Assembly: GCF_020536995.1 (NCBI RefSeq)
Contig: NC_068359.1
Location: 102,460,384-102,524,383 of the forward strand
DNA length: 64,000 bases
Reading direction: 5' to 3'
From: Dreissena polymorpha
Lineage: Eukaryota > Mollusca > Bivalvia > Myida > Dreissenidae
A program made the translations under genes and the position numbers. How positions within the stretch are numbered: position 1 is the stretch's first letter; every line of letters starts with the position of its first letter. This document shows, piece after piece, positions 49,099-61,019 of this stretch. Under the pieces are notes generated by a model. The model had not been told where the DNA came from. It worked only from the letters and a program-made list of their open reading frames with translations, and searched no databases.

Positions 49099-49287
49099 TT
49101 AAGCTCGTGACGTCACGTGTGTGTATGGGCATGTAAACAGGCAGTAACCCTTAAACATGACTCTGTCCAGAGCATTTGTAGGCTAACAAGACAGTTCTAA
49201 GATGAAAACAAGTCGACGCAGGGGGAACCCTGCTCTAGAAATTATAAATTGTTATATCTCAACGTTCCATATAGTCGCCTTTAACTC

Positions 49288-49934
49288 TTTACCAAACGAC
49301 ACATTTTGGACCTTTCCAAATTCAAAGAGTTTGCAGACGGCAATTTAGTTTGCGATTTATTTTGAAGTTATGAAGTAGATAGGGTAGAAATTATTGTGAT
49401 AACAGGAGAAATTGCTCATTTGAACATTTTCTCCTTTTATCACAATGATTTAAAGTGATATTATGGGCATTTTCACTGTTGAATTGAGCTGAAAAGAATT
49501 AACAGGTCAAAAGAGTAAGTTAAAATGTGGTTACTGACCAATAATCAACTCATCTTGCTACCAGTTGTTTATAAAAATATATTTTGTATTATATAACTTA
49601 CGTGACCCACCCAGTCCTGTAAGCCGAAATGATCCGTAAAACAAGATGGTGTCTTTGTGTCGTATAAACGAATCTGCACTAAAACTAAATTTAGGTTCAC
49701 GTTGTACATGCGGGATCAGTTGTAAAATTGATATTCAAATGCATTATTTTTCTCTTTCCGTGATATTGTTTTAGTATGTTGATGCTGCATTAACAAATAT
49801 AAGTGTATATGAACTGAAAACACCAAAAATAAACAACGGTTGTGATAGACACCTATAAACTGTTAGATGCCCATAATATCACTTTATTAAGTCGTCTGCA
49901 ACAAAGTCGTAAAAATTCCGTTATCGTTTGATAA
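49288..49934. mobile_element. Hairpin MITE, copy A, split by a TA MITE
   Basis: The ends contain 'ttaccaaacgacac' and 'gttatcgtttgataa', inverted. Inside is a hairpin 'gagaaattgctc...' facing 'ttttctcc'. The TA MITE 49453-49884 interrupts it. Two uninterrupted relatives are at 60318-60518 and 60668-60881. Confidence 0.75.
49453..49884. mobile_element. TA-flanked MITE, copy 2
   Basis: TA lies on both sides (49451-49452, 49885-49886). The inverted ends are AAGTGATATTATGGGCAT. It aligns with 2905-3464 outside that copy's nested insertion. Confidence 0.85.
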
Positions 49935-50804
49935 TTGGTTAACACATCTGGCTGCTCTACCCAGCGCTGCTTCAGGCCTTCTATCTGGGATATGTGTGCC
50001 CAAGTATATGGGTCCTATACTGTATGGTTCATATTGTTTTGGACGTACTGGTCAGTGCCGTATATAATAATCATTGGACCTTTACATCTGTTGGGCAGCT
50101 GGTAATGCTTCTGTTAATGCGATTTTGATTTGTCAAATAAAACCATATTAGATAATGTACCTTTAAAGAAAAAATGTAAAACAGCACCTTTAAAGAGAGG
50201 TTCTTAAGCTTTTATCATCAATGACTTAAAACAATAAATTTCATTTTTTCCTTTATATGAGATATGTCTTCGTTATCAAGAATGAGAAGCTATCCAACAA
50301 GTTCACCAACATTTTTTTAAAGGTGATGTTTAAGTCTTTTTCCTTACCTGGTGCATATACTTATAGGGCAGCCTGTGTAACTTTATAGTTTAGAAAACAA
50401 CTTTTAAGGCAGATTTTTTGCATGTTTTATTTTGTGAATTTAATTCACAAAATATAACATATGTGACCGATGAATTTATATTGGCTAAATATCAAGAGGA
50501 GATGCGCATAGTTTCAGCTGGTCGTGGCACAATGAGTTTTCAGAGTTAAGTCTTTAAAGTAACATTTCTACTCAAAATCAACGACAATTTCGTACACTAT
50601 TTCGTAAAAAAACTTTACCAATTAAAAAGCAGTGTTCCTTATGGCAATTTCCGAATTTTCAACGCAAGACGTGGTCTGGTCAAATAGATGTTTGTATATA
50701 CAAAATGCTAGTTGTTTTTCCATTTTAATTTCCCGAAACGATATTATGGTGTTCGTGTGTCGTATGAATAGATATATTCGCAGGAAATTCAAATGGAATT
50801 AATT

Positions 50805-53800
50805 CAGGGGGGGGGGCCTGCGTATATGGGAGCTTATCGCGTTTAAGTGAGAAAGTTGTTGCAAAACTTCAAAGATGGCGTCGTTTTAGTGTTTTTCGTG
50901 AAGGAGTAGCGGATATTTTCACCCGGTAAGCCAGTTAATATTTATATTTCTATTGAATGAATACGCCCTTTCGGCTCTCCGGTGTTCGTGCATCCCTCGT
51001 TTTTTGTTTCAAGATCGTAGACGTTAGGATAAAAAAGCTAATGAAGGAAAACCGTTCACAATTCTGTTGTCTCCTTACGTGACGTTCGAGAAATGGGATG
51101 TGCAAATATCATTTTCTCTTCTAATACACAGTATTGATGCACATGTACGGTAAAATATAACTAAAACCATGATTATTTCATTTTCCCGACGCTGTTTTAT
51201 CTCTTACTAGTATAACAAATATATTGTTAAAACCTATTGGTTTAACCCCTCTTTTTGGAACTGACTTCCTTTTAAACACATTTCGGGACATGACTTTCAA
51301 ATACACGAACTTTCTGTCGTGAATGAATTTACCATTGATATGAATGTTTAAAAGAACGTTTCCTCTGTTTGAATGTATACCTCTTTCATACTTTTCAAAG
51401 ATACGAAACCTCAAGCTACATTACAAAAGATGAAACATAACTTGTATTGTTATAAACTGCGACACTATACGTGGGGAGCTTCACTTTTTGCAATATAAAT
51501 GTACTATTAAGCAACACAGCGCCCTTTTTGGAAGGGATATTATGTTCTGATATTATGTTAACTACTTACCGGTTCGGAATCCATTTTAAACTAATTGGCG
51601 GGTGCACACAGCAGCGGATAATATGCAGGTCAAAAACAGATTTTACATCCGGTGATGCTGGTTTTGAAACCCGACGCATATATACATTTATGAATGAAAG
51701 GGTTCATGAACGTTGACGTGGCTCTTGGTTACCAGAAAAATTCCCACGTTCGGATTTCAACCGTCATTGTTTACAATCTATGAAGTGCACAGGTACTGGA
51801 ATTTGTATAGCGTTTTTTTAAGGTGTATGTCCAGCGCGTGTGCCGGGAAAACAGGGCTTAATGTATTTTTTTGTTCAACTCTATAATATTTATATCAAAT
51901 CTGTATGAAAAAAATGTCGGTGAACATTAATCCGGTGTTAATTTTTGAAAATATTGAGGCGTTCATGAGTTATGGATCTAAAACGAAGCATTAATCTGCA
52001 TATTAAAAAAAAAACGGGCGTATTGCATATTAGTTCGGAGACATGAAATTATTTCGAAAGAAAGCCATAAGAGGTTCAATTCTATACGAGCAAGTCTCGC
52101 TGCGCACGATTACGCTCTTGCTTCTCGTATATATTTGACTCTTATGAATCTTGGCAAATACCTAGTGTTTTATTTTGCTTAATCTAAATTAAGTTATGCA
52201 TCTATATGTACTTTAAACAGCATAACATGACTTCCAAATGACAAACAGCTCTTTCATAATGTGAAAGAGACTGACACGAAATACCTACCCATCTATAATA
52301 AAGTTTATATGTGTACTTCAATATGATAGTTTTATAGCATTTTATGTGGTGCAATATAAGTTTTTTCTTAATCATTTTACTGTAGAATTATAAAAATGTT
52401 GTACACAAAACTTGCCGACCAACTGAATCAATTCACCGATTTTAAAGAAGATGGGTTGTGGGGTGGCTGATGTACGATATAATAGAATGTTTATCAGCCC
52501 TTTCAGTAATATTTTAATTAATTAAATGTATTTTATGTCGTGTCGACCTTATTATGATATGAAATTTTCTTTAACCATTCTTTTACTGTCTTTTCAGATG
52601 AAGAAGGTTAAAGGGCGATAATAAGTGCATCTTTCGTTGCAGTATAAAATTATGTAATTAGGAATTTAATATTAGCGGAGGACTGGGATACCATTCCCCA
52701 TTCATGGATCACATGAGTTTAAATGTAGAATATGCAAGATAGAGTCCTTCAACAGAGCCGGACTAAAACAGCAAATAAAACAAACGAACCAAACAAAAAA
52801 TGTACAGCTGATGTATAATGTGTTTTTTGTTTGTTTTATATTATTATTTCTACATAGACAAGTCTGACATATAATTGCTATGAGTGCTACTTAATTACAC
52901 GTTTTGTTCCGTATATGTCATGCTAGTTTCTCACTGAAAATAGACCATTATCTGTGTTACGTCATTTCTTCCAACGATGTCTCTGCATACATTTTCAATT
53001 GTATTCAGCACTTACATACATGATAAAAAAAGATTTGGGTCGGAATGAATTCGTTATGCATTTGGCATATTAACTTACGATCAGAAGGCAATGTTATGAA
53101 CACACGAAATAATCTTTCTATGTGAACCAATACTTTATTCCCTCAATACAACAGTCTTAAATAATATGTATTCACATATGTATAAAAGAAAAAAAATACA
53201 TGTATATATTGATCACTTCTACTGAAATCATATCGTGTATTGCATTTGCACAATATTTCTATCCAGTACAAATTCACTTTTTGCGATTATAATATAGTGA
53301 CCAACTCAGAACTGGTTTAAAAGAAGGTCGTCCAAAATGTGTCACATCAAAGTCACATACATGTATCAGTATCGTTATGGTAAAACGTGTCAAGTGTCAT
53401 TGTATTGAATAAACAATTAATATTTAAGTTTCCATTAAAAAAACATCCACCGATATGCATCTTTTAAGCAGGTGTCGGGTATTCGAAATTGCTTCATGTA
53501 TTCCGAATTGCAACAATGGCAGTATATTTGGTTACAGCAACCTTATACTAGTATCGAAACGGCTTTACTCTTTTCTGTTTTTCATTACACTTATATTGCA
53601 CGTACATGTGATTGTTTGGCGTGGTACTTCGACGTAATCTTTTTTGTTTGATTGGTGGGTTTTCATTTAACTTTCGCTTTCTAGAGCGGTACACACTTCG
53701 TTACGCCGTCTTTTTAATCATGGCATCCTCGACATATATAACTGGCGTCTTGATATCTGGAAATAGTAAGCATTGTATTCCGTTTATTAGGCATAGTATT

Positions 53801-54586
53801 CCGCTTGATGCATATTCAAACATAAGTATGTCCATATGTGTTAAATAAACAGGTAAGAATTACACTGTGTTAATAATACCGTCGAATGTCTTATATTTTA
53901 CACACACTAAATGTTAGCGTTAAGTACGCGATAAAACATATAATAATAAAAATTAATAATATAACAATTAATTAAAAAAAAGATAACTCTTGATTTCCTC
54001 AAGTGAAAATGATTTCCAAAACACTCGCACCAATGCGGAATTCATTCACGAAAGTTATTTCGCATAAAACCTTTTAACATAGGAAAGAGCTGTTTATCAT
54101 TTGGAAGTCAGTTCCCAAAATGTGCTTAAAAGGAAGTTTAGTTCCAAAAAGGGGGTTAAACCGTTATAATTCGGCATTAAAAGAATTAATAGGCATAAAA
54201 ACGCGTCGAGATAATAAAATAATCGTGATTTATGTTATATTTTACTGTAAACATGAACAAATACTGTTTATTGTGAGAGAAAATGATATTCGAACATCCA
54301 ACATCTCAAAGGTCAAGAAATTAAACAACAAATTTGTCGACGGTTTTGCTTCAATAACTTTTTTATTCCGACGTCTACGGTTTTGAAACAAAAAACCGAG
54401 GGGAGCACAAACACCGTAGAGCCGAAAGGGCGTATTCATTCAAAAGAAATATAAATATAAACTGGCTTACCGGGTGAAAATATCCCCTACTCCTTCACGA
54501 AAAACATTAAAACGACGCCATCTTTGAAGTTTTGCAACAACTTTCTCACTTAAACGCTGTAAGCTCCCGTACACGCAGGCCCCCTG
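50805..54586. mobile_element. 3.8-kb element with long (about 0.5 kb) inverted terminal repeats
   Basis: TAATT is duplicated at 50800-50804 and 54587-54591. The ends are CAGGGGG...GCCTGCGT and the complement. The arms match for roughly 0.5 kb (for example 'aactttcaaagatggcgtcg'-type sequence near 50875 against 54520, and 'gcgtcgggaaaatgaaat' near 51180 against 54210), with divergence increasing inward. The interior is AT-rich; the longest frames are about 80 codons and unrecognised, so it is non-autonomous. The superfamily is not assigned. Another copy's arm is at 63929-64000. Confidence 0.8.
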
Positions 54587-54689
54587 TAATTGTGGTCACA
54601 AATAAATAAAAACGAGCATTTTGTTTCTACAAAAATCTATGTAATTATACCACATCTAGCATTGAAATTGTGGCTATAGCTATATGTAT

Positions 54690-54990
54690 ATATATATTCA
54701 ATGAAACTTTATGGGTAACTTCACTACCACGAGGAGATGCTCATATTATCAGTGTGTCTTGGTCTGGTGATTTTTCATATGGTTATAGCTCTTTGATAGT
54801 TTCCATAAACTGTACATATAGAGTAATTATTGTCAGCAACTAAAACTAGTATTAAATGAAGTTTGACTACCAAGAGGAGATGTGCATAATATCAGCTGGT
54901 CCTGGTATGATGGTTTGTAGCAAAGTTATGCCAATTTTGTAACAAAAACCCTTTCTGAGAGCATCATTCGGTTCCGACGGTATCTTTAAT
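54690..54990 (+). repeat. Fragment of the 9488-type composite repeat
   Basis: 'caatgaaactttatgggtaa', 'aagaggagatgtgcata' and 'ctgtacatatagagtaatt' match the units at 9640-10380. 'gagcatcattcggttccgac' is the family's 3' end. Confidence 0.6.
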
Positions 54991-55499
54991 TAAATGGCTT
55001 TTCAGTTTCTTTTAAGGTGTCATTTTATAGTTAATTATTTCATTCCATGTAAGTGTTCTTGACAATATAATAATTATGTAAGCTTGTATGTAACATGTTG
55101 CTTGTGACATGAAATTTATATTTTCAGTAAGTCACAACAGACTGGATATTGTCTTGTGTTGTTACTTTCCTTGTGTCCACGGCGTTGCGAACTTACGCCA
55201 GCACAGTTTCTTCTAAAAAAAAGAAGATATTTGTTGGTCTTTGTGGACACATCATCGACATGGCTATTCCACTACGACGACCTATCATACAGTGTAGCTA
55301 TACTAAAGGGATTAATGTACTTTTTGTATACATAAATCATTTATAATTGTTTCAAATTCAGAGAAAATGCGATATTTAGAATGAAAGAAAAAGGATTGTC
55401 CTTCATTATGATATGAAGGAACTACGTTTCTGATCAAGCGATCTGTTTAAAGCAATCAAATTTATTGATTTGACTGTTGAATATTATGGTTGCAATTAT

Positions 55500-56520
55500 T
55501 CCTAGATATTTCCAACTTGTGACGTTTGTGAGCTGATGACCATGAAATCGTAGATCCTCTTGGATGTCATATATTTTCTGGTTGTGTGGATAGTCTCGCA
55601 TTTGGATTGGTTGAATTGCATCTGACAGTAATTATCCCACTGTTCCAATTTTATCATTTCCTCTTGCAGGATGTGTGTGACTTCGATTGTTCGAACCTTT
55701 CGATGCAGTAGACTATCGTCTGCGTGTGACGGAGGCTGCTCATCCTCGTATTTCGCTGATATACAGTAGGGAGAGAATAAAACCCAGCACAGAGCCATGT
55801 GGGACACCCGATGTGACTGCTATATACAGTAGGAAGAGAATGAAATCCAGCACAGAGCCATGTGGGACACCCGATGTTTCTGCTATATACAGTAGGAAGA
55901 GAATGAAATCCAGGACAGAGCCATGTGGGACACTCGATGTGACTGCTATATACAGTAGAAAGAGAATGAAACCCAGGACAGAGCCATGTGGGACATCCGA
56001 TGTGACTGATATACACAGTAAAAAGAGAATGAAACCCAGGACAGAGCCATGCGGGACACCCGATGTGACTCCTATATACAGTAGGAAGAGAATGAATACC
56101 AGGACAGAGCCATGTGGGACACCCGATGTGACTGATTTATAAAGTAGAAAGAGAATGAAACCCAGCGCAGAGCCATGTGGGACACCCGATGTGACTGCTA
56201 TATACAGTCTGAAGAGAAATAAACACAGGGTAGTCATGTGGGACACTCGATGTGGACTTCTTTTGCACGCCGGTCATGGTGTAGTGTCCTTGGGCAAGGC
56301 ATTTGTCCCTGAACAATGTTGAAAACGGCGTTAAGCCACAAACAAACACGTTTCTGTTGCAAATGAAACTCGTTACACTGTTCGGTAATTACGGAAACTA
56401 TAGTTGTCCAGGTTAATGTAAATTCGCATGTGGATACATTTTCAAAAACTTTGCTAAAGTCTCGTAGCACCGCATCAATCTGGTCGTCGACATCAAAGCT
56501 TGACCTGTTATTGCAAATGT
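55500..56520 (-). mobile_element. LINE reverse-transcriptase fragment with expanded motif
   Basis: On the - strand, DDQIDAVLRDFSKVFENV (motif A region, DFSKAFD-like) lies near 56440-56505. SGVPHGSVLGFILFLLYI (motif B region, canonical GVPQGSVLGPLLFLLYI) is repeated at 55749-56262. ADDSLLHRKVRT and EEMIKLEQWDNYCQMQFNQS (motif C onwards) lie near 55560-55730. These are in the order of a non-LTR reverse transcriptase, Jockey/CR1-like, but the clade is not resolvable here. Motif C has lost its leading residues next to the repeat, and sequence between A and B is not recognisable, so the copy is dead. Confidence 0.85.
55749..56262 (-). repeat. 63-bp minisatellite made from an RT motif
   Basis: Seven full units and two partial ones, 63 bp each (21 codons), carry 'cagagccatgtgggacac' and 'agaagagaatgaaa'-type sequence on the + strand. 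Both strands remain open across most of the array, giving spurious frames of 151 and 168 codons. The - strand frame reads VTSGVPHGSVLGFILFLLYI(A/S/G) per unit, showing the origin from RT motif B. Confidence 0.93.
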
Positions 56521-56689
56521 GTACGCGTGTGTTGTAAGCGACTTTTAGATTATTGTTGGTAGAAAAGAGTTATTCGTTTTTAAAGAGTTTTATGTCACTT
56601 TCTTACAACTCTTCCAATAAATCTATTCTTTTATCGGGAATGTAGTAAAACACTTTTCACGAAATATATAATGTGTTTGCATCGATGGC

Positions 56690-57130
56690 AGCCACGGCAC
56701 ACCGTCTAACTGCGACTGCGATAATCGGTCGATAATTGCTCGAGGCCTTTCAACTGCGACTGCCAGAATCGAGGCTTCTCGCGAGGCTAGCGTCTCGCTT
56801 TGTGTGTCGCTCTATTCTCGTGCCTTGACCTTTGAAACGCAAGGGGCGAAAAGAGCGGGATGCACGAAGCGATGCACGATGTTTGAAGCGAGGCACAAAG
56901 TGATGCGCGAAAATCGGGCGAAACACGTAACACGGTACGATATTCTTCTGCGAAATCTCGTGATTTGGAGCGCGATATTTCGCGGATAGATATCGTGCCT
57001 CGCTTTGTTTATCGCATGATTCCCGCGTCTCGCTTCGTGTGTCGCTCAATTCTCGCCCGATTCTTGTTTCTCGCTCTATGGAGACGAGATGCCAGAATGC
57101 AGATGACCATAACCGGATTCCGTAGTAAGT
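56690..57130. promoter_or_regulatory. CpG-rich region upstream of the Mab-21 gene
   Basis: It is unusually rich in CG dinucleotides for this window. It contains degenerate inverted and direct copies of 'cgtctcgctttgtgtgtcgc' (56788 and about 57031), with related sequence in reverse near 56860-56900. It could be a promoter CpG region or a decayed inverted-repeat element. No TATA box or start motif is clear. Confidence 0.4.
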
Positions 57131-57293
57131 CTCATTCTGAAAACAATCAATAATCGCTAAATATAGCATAACCATATCTAGACGAATGCACATTATCTTA
57201 TTCTTATCGACCTCGTGATGTTTAACGCTGAATTTTAAAAGATAAACAGCATAAATCGACGCTATTACAAACATTCTGGGTCTGATAATTGGT

Positions 57294-58562
57294 ATGGATA
57301 AATTTGAATTGTTAAAACATTTCGCTTTACCAGACGATTCGTGTTCTGAAAGTGTGGAATTACAAGAGACGGAAAACTATGGCGTACATTTAAGTGCTAA
57401 CGTCAACTCCATTAATGCAGAATTCACACGATTTTCGGAAGACTTGTTACGTTTGGATGACAATAAACTTAATCGTGTCTTGGAGGACATTGATATAAAA
57501 CACAAAGTAGATGAGGACGATGATAAAACGAACGAGATCGTCACTGCTACGGAGACGCTTGTGAATGGAATTTTACAAGCTGCTGGTGAGATTGACCCAC
57601 GGTTCAAATCAAAATGCATCTACAGTGGTAGTTACTATGACGGTCTAAAAGTAGGAACTGCAGACGAATTTGATTTTGTAGCCCGCATTGAAATACTTTC
57701 AAGAAAAGATGCCCTCCAAGCAAGACGCTCAGAACGTAAGCGCGGGTTTGTTTACCTGGTCGTTAAGGATAATTCTCTCCTAGAATCGTTTAAAGAGTTT
57801 ATAGCGTCACCTGACGACGACCCGTGCTTAGAAAGAAATGACGTCATTTTGGACGTAAGTTCATTTCAAGATTATTTTGTAGACTTAATTTTGTCTGCCA
57901 TACGGTCGATTGATATACCAGAAAACTTTATTCTAGTCGATAAAGGAGAAGATGAGAGTAAGTGGCGTCCCTTTCGCCATGGGCCATGCGCAACTATGTA
58001 TTTATCTTACAAGTGTCAAACGACGTCGGACGTGGTCAATCTTGACATTGACATCGCGCCCAGTATTGCATATCCTGAAATGTATTATCAACCTCCAGTT
58101 TTAGAAATATTAGAACCATTGAAAGCCAGCAATCCATTCCTTTCTATAGTTGAAACTATTTGTTTTGCCACAGAAGCCATGGTTGTTCCATTCTATTTTG
58201 ATCATACGGAGCGCATCGGTGATTCGCAATGGAGATACCGCTACAGTCCAACCTGGAGGATTTCTCACTCTTCAATAGAAAAGGCAATATTTACCTTATA
58301 TGAAAAGGATAGTGTTGAGAAAAAGGTGTGTCGAATTTTGAAGATATTGAAAGAGATATACTTGCAGGGTACTTTAGAAGTAGAAATGAAAAGTGATTCA
58401 AAACGTTTAAAACTGCAAGAGCCGCCTAGTACACGACTCGACTTCTGTACTGTAGAAGAAGTGACGAATGTATCAAGAGAATATGAATGCAGTACAGACA
58501 CAGATGACTCGAGTGCAGAATACGACAGCTCACAGGATTCACAATCCTCTTCTGAAAATTAA
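57294..58562 (+). CDS. cGAS-like receptor (Mab-21 nucleotidyltransferase), N-terminal part
   Basis: The family senses nucleic acid or other ligands and makes cyclic or linear dinucleotides for STING-type innate immunity; bivalves carry many copies. The 422-residue frame is intronless and starts at the first ATG. The catalytic loop GSYYDGLKVGTADEFDF (residues 112-128) closely follows cGAS GSYYE...EFDV; E125 and D127 with D251 in NLDIDIAP form the metal-binding triad. W224-RPFRHGPCATMYL and the helix SVEKKVCRILKILKEIY (340-356) are typical of the Mab-21 fold. There is no zinc-ribbon insert. The normal C-terminal helical region is absent; instead the frame ends in an acidic serine-rich tail (STDTDDSSAEYDSSQDSQSS). 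Matching C-terminal sequence occurs downstream in another frame (58563-59706), so this is either a shortened gene or half of a disrupted one. Confidence 0.85.
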   Translation: MDKFELLKHFALPDDSCSESVELQETENYGVHLSANVNSINAEFTRFSEDLLRLDDNKLNRVLEDIDIKHKVDEDDDKTNEIVTATETLVNGILQAAGEIDPRFKSKCIYSGSYYDGLKVGTADEFDFVARIEILSRKDALQARRSERKRGFVYLVVKDNSLLESFKEFIASPDDDPCLERNDVILDVSSFQDYFVDLILSAIRSIDIPENFILVDKGEDESKWRPFRHGPCATMYLSYKCQTTSDVVNLDIDIAPSIAYPEMYYQPPVLEILEPLKASNPFLSIVETICFATEAMVVPFYFDHTERIGDSQWRYRYSPTWRISHSSIEKAIFTLYEKDSVEKKVCRILKILKEIYLQGTLEVEMKSDSKRLKLQEPPSTRLDFCTVEEVTNVSREYECSTDTDDSSAEYDSSQDSQSSSEN

Positions 58563-59706
58563 TATGATTGGGAAAGATGAAGATCGCAATACAAAACAAA
58601 CTGGACGACAAGATGAAACATACACTAATGACGAATCAGAAACGAGACATGACGATCAGGAAGACATTATAAGAGCAATGTACCGGGATCCAATGAAACA
58701 AAGCGATGACCAGAGATCTGAAATTATCTACGATCGTAAATTGATGGCCAATCAACTATATTCAACATCCATTCCTGAAACCAGCACCTCAAAACGTCGA
58801 GCAAACAGTTGTTTCGATCGCGATTAAACTCGATCAGAAATAGAAACAAGTTATCAGGATCCAATAGAAGATAAGGATGATCGAAGGTGTGAAATTATTT
58901 ACGATCGTAAATTAATGGCCGATCAAGTATATTTAACACCCATTGCTGCAAAAAGTTCCTCAAAAAGTCGAGCCAACAGTTGTTTCAATCGCGATCAAAC
59001 TCGACCAGATATAGAAAATGATATAGAAAGGGAAGTGAATAATCTACCAAACTTTGAAAATGAACACCAATCAGAATATCAAGAGACACTTGTTCTTCGT
59101 TACGACTTTAAGACGCCTTGTAGTCAATTGTCTTTCAACATTAGAGAAACAGAGCATGAGTTATATAGCCCTCATTATATTGAAGCTGAGCCAGTGCAAG
59201 ACCATGTTGAAGCTGAGCAAGCGCATGATACGTCATTAGAAAGAGAAAATGTATCGTCAAATATAAGAGGAACAGAGCTTGAGTTGAAAAGCCCACACAC
59301 TGTTGAAGCTGAACAAGCGCATGTTACGTCATTAGAAGGAGAAAAATTAAACCTTGAAGACACCCAAACCGAACGACATGAAATACGTTATAGAGATTCG
59401 AAACCGCTTCTTAAAACGTATATGATAAAGATGCTATTTTTCGCTATGAAAACTGCGTACACAGATGACAAAAGTTGGCAACCAACCCAACTTTCCTTTC
59501 TAGTGAAGATGGCATTGTGCATGATATATTATGCTCATATCTCAAAAGAAAAGGGCATTTATAACTTTTGGTTTCAGGAATTAGTAGAAAACAGAACTAG
59601 ATCATCAACATGTACCGAAGTGTTGTACTGTCTTGACCATCTGGTTGAGTATTTAAGCAAACTTCTTGAAGTCGACCATGAAATTAAAATTTCATCTCCT
59701 GAATAA
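58563..59706 (+). pseudogene. Displaced C-terminal part of the Mab-21/cGLR gene with a repetitive linker
   Basis: The final part (about 59400-59706) reads PLLKTYMIKMLFFAMKTAY, LSFLVKMALCMIYYAHI and YNFWFQELVENRT, which fits the Mab-21 C-terminal helices (the LKT helix). Before it is a hydrophilic linker in the same frame with in-frame duplications: 57 codons (EIIYDRKLMA at 58720 and 58891) and 32 codons (VEAEQAH at 59206 and 59302). One TAA at 58825 interrupts it; the second repeat has CAA (Gln) at that position. This frame is offset from 57294-58562, so an intron, a frameshift near 58560, or separate genes are possible. No convincing phase-matched intron was found. Read as a recently damaged single gene. 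Confidence 0.6.
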
Positions 59707-60317
59707 CCTAAAATGAATCCGACAGGAGCAATAACCACGGTGAAGATGCATTTCGGTGGCCTTTCTGTCAAAATGCTGCCTCTCCGTTCATTCTTCGCTG
59801 CCTCTCTATAAACATGAACAATGGATGATCGTAATTCACAAAACAGATAAGACAATCTCAAATTAAAACCCGTAAACACATTTGTGCATAAAAAGAGGTG
59901 GCCCATGAGTTGAAGCATATATCCAGCTACAGGTTCACAGTATTCCGCAAGTCCAAACACTTATCACAAACTCTATCGCACATGGAATGCTGACGAGGGT
60001 GGTGGAACAATCGTGCACACATGCCACTTTTATGATAGTACCTCGTATTCAACAATTCCTAATCCGTGTCTTCTCGACTGAAAAAATAGAATTTTGGTAT
60101 CGGACAGCGCTCAAACAATGCCGTACATCATAAAGTGAAATTATCAGCAGAGAAAACTCGGATTTCAGAATCCTGCTAGCGGAAAATGAACCACAGTTTT
60201 ATGAAAACATTAAAGAATCACATTTTAATTGGCAATCCATATTATTTTCCATGGCCATAATAGTCATAATAGGTTTGCGTGGTATTTCAGTTGTAACTGT
60301 ATATAATACATTAACCC
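59707..60317. other. Intergenic stretch, nothing recognised
   Basis: This region is AT-rich. A 128-codon - strand frame at 59574-59960 overlaps the C-terminal Mab-21 sequence and has no recognisable similarity. Confidence 0.5.
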
Positions 60318-60518
60318 ATTACCTAACAACAATAACGGGATTTTACGACTTTGTTGCAGACGACTCTAGAAATCATTGTGACAAAAGGTGAAATTGCTAA
60401 GGATGAGCAATTTATCCTTTTATTACAGTGATTTATACCCTACCACATATTTTTATGTTCTATTACAATTTTATTTGTCGTCAATTTGGGACAGTCTTAA
60501 ATATGTCGTTCGGTAAAG
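60318..60518 (-). mobile_element. Hairpin MITE, copy B
   Basis: Ends 'ttacctaacaacaataacgg' and 'gtcgttcggtaaag' are inverted, with a central 'gaaattgctaaggatgagca' hairpin. It lies in reverse orientation to copy C, 150 bp away. Confidence 0.75.
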
Positions 60519-60667
60519 GGCTAAACGATACTTCTTTTGAATGGCTCGTGTTTTAACACGAGACAAAATGTATTATTCATTGACATATTCTTCAAACGAA
60601 ATTGTTTACCTACACGGGGAACATTTGTCTGAATATGGAGTTAGGAAGAAGTATATATTCTTAGTCG

Positions 60668-60881
60668 TTTACCAAACGACACATGTTGGACTGTCCCAAA
60701 TTGAAAGAGGTTGCAGACGACAAATACACTTGTAATGGAATACGAAGAATTTGATTTTGGTAGGGTAGAAATCGTTGTGTTTAAAGGAAAAATTGCGCAT
60801 TTTGTGCAATTTCTCCTTAAACAACGACGATTTCTATAGACATCTGCAACAAACTCGTGAACTCCCGTTATTGTTTGGTAA
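60668..60881 (+). mobile_element. Hairpin MITE, copy C
   Basis: Ends 'ttaccaaacgacacatg' and 'cgttattgtttggtaaa' are inverted. The hairpin is 'ggaaaaattgcgcattttgt' facing 'gcaatttctcctt'. Confidence 0.8.
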
Positions 60882-61019
60882 AATGTTAATAGACTGTAGT
60901 GCAAGCGAAAAAAATTCGTCCAAATATGGCTAGTTGTATGATACAAACGATGTTCCAATTTTACATTAGATAACTGCGATATATAAAACATACTAGAACT
61001 ATAATGATGATTTGTTGAT

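Noticed and set aside
55687-56142. 151-codon + strand frame with a 21-residue repeat (EPCGTPDV)
   Set aside because: It is the antisense of the reverse-transcriptase motif minisatellite. A 63-bp stop-free unit keeps both strands open automatically.
57377-58501. Reverse-strand frames of 78-80 codons over the Mab-21 gene
   Set aside because: They are antisense shadows of the 422-codon frame.
58468-58560. Start of the downstream Mab-21 frame inside the first frame's tail
   Set aside because: In this overlap the acidic serine-rich reading of the upstream frame looks natural, while the other frame does not, so the downstream piece was taken from 58563.
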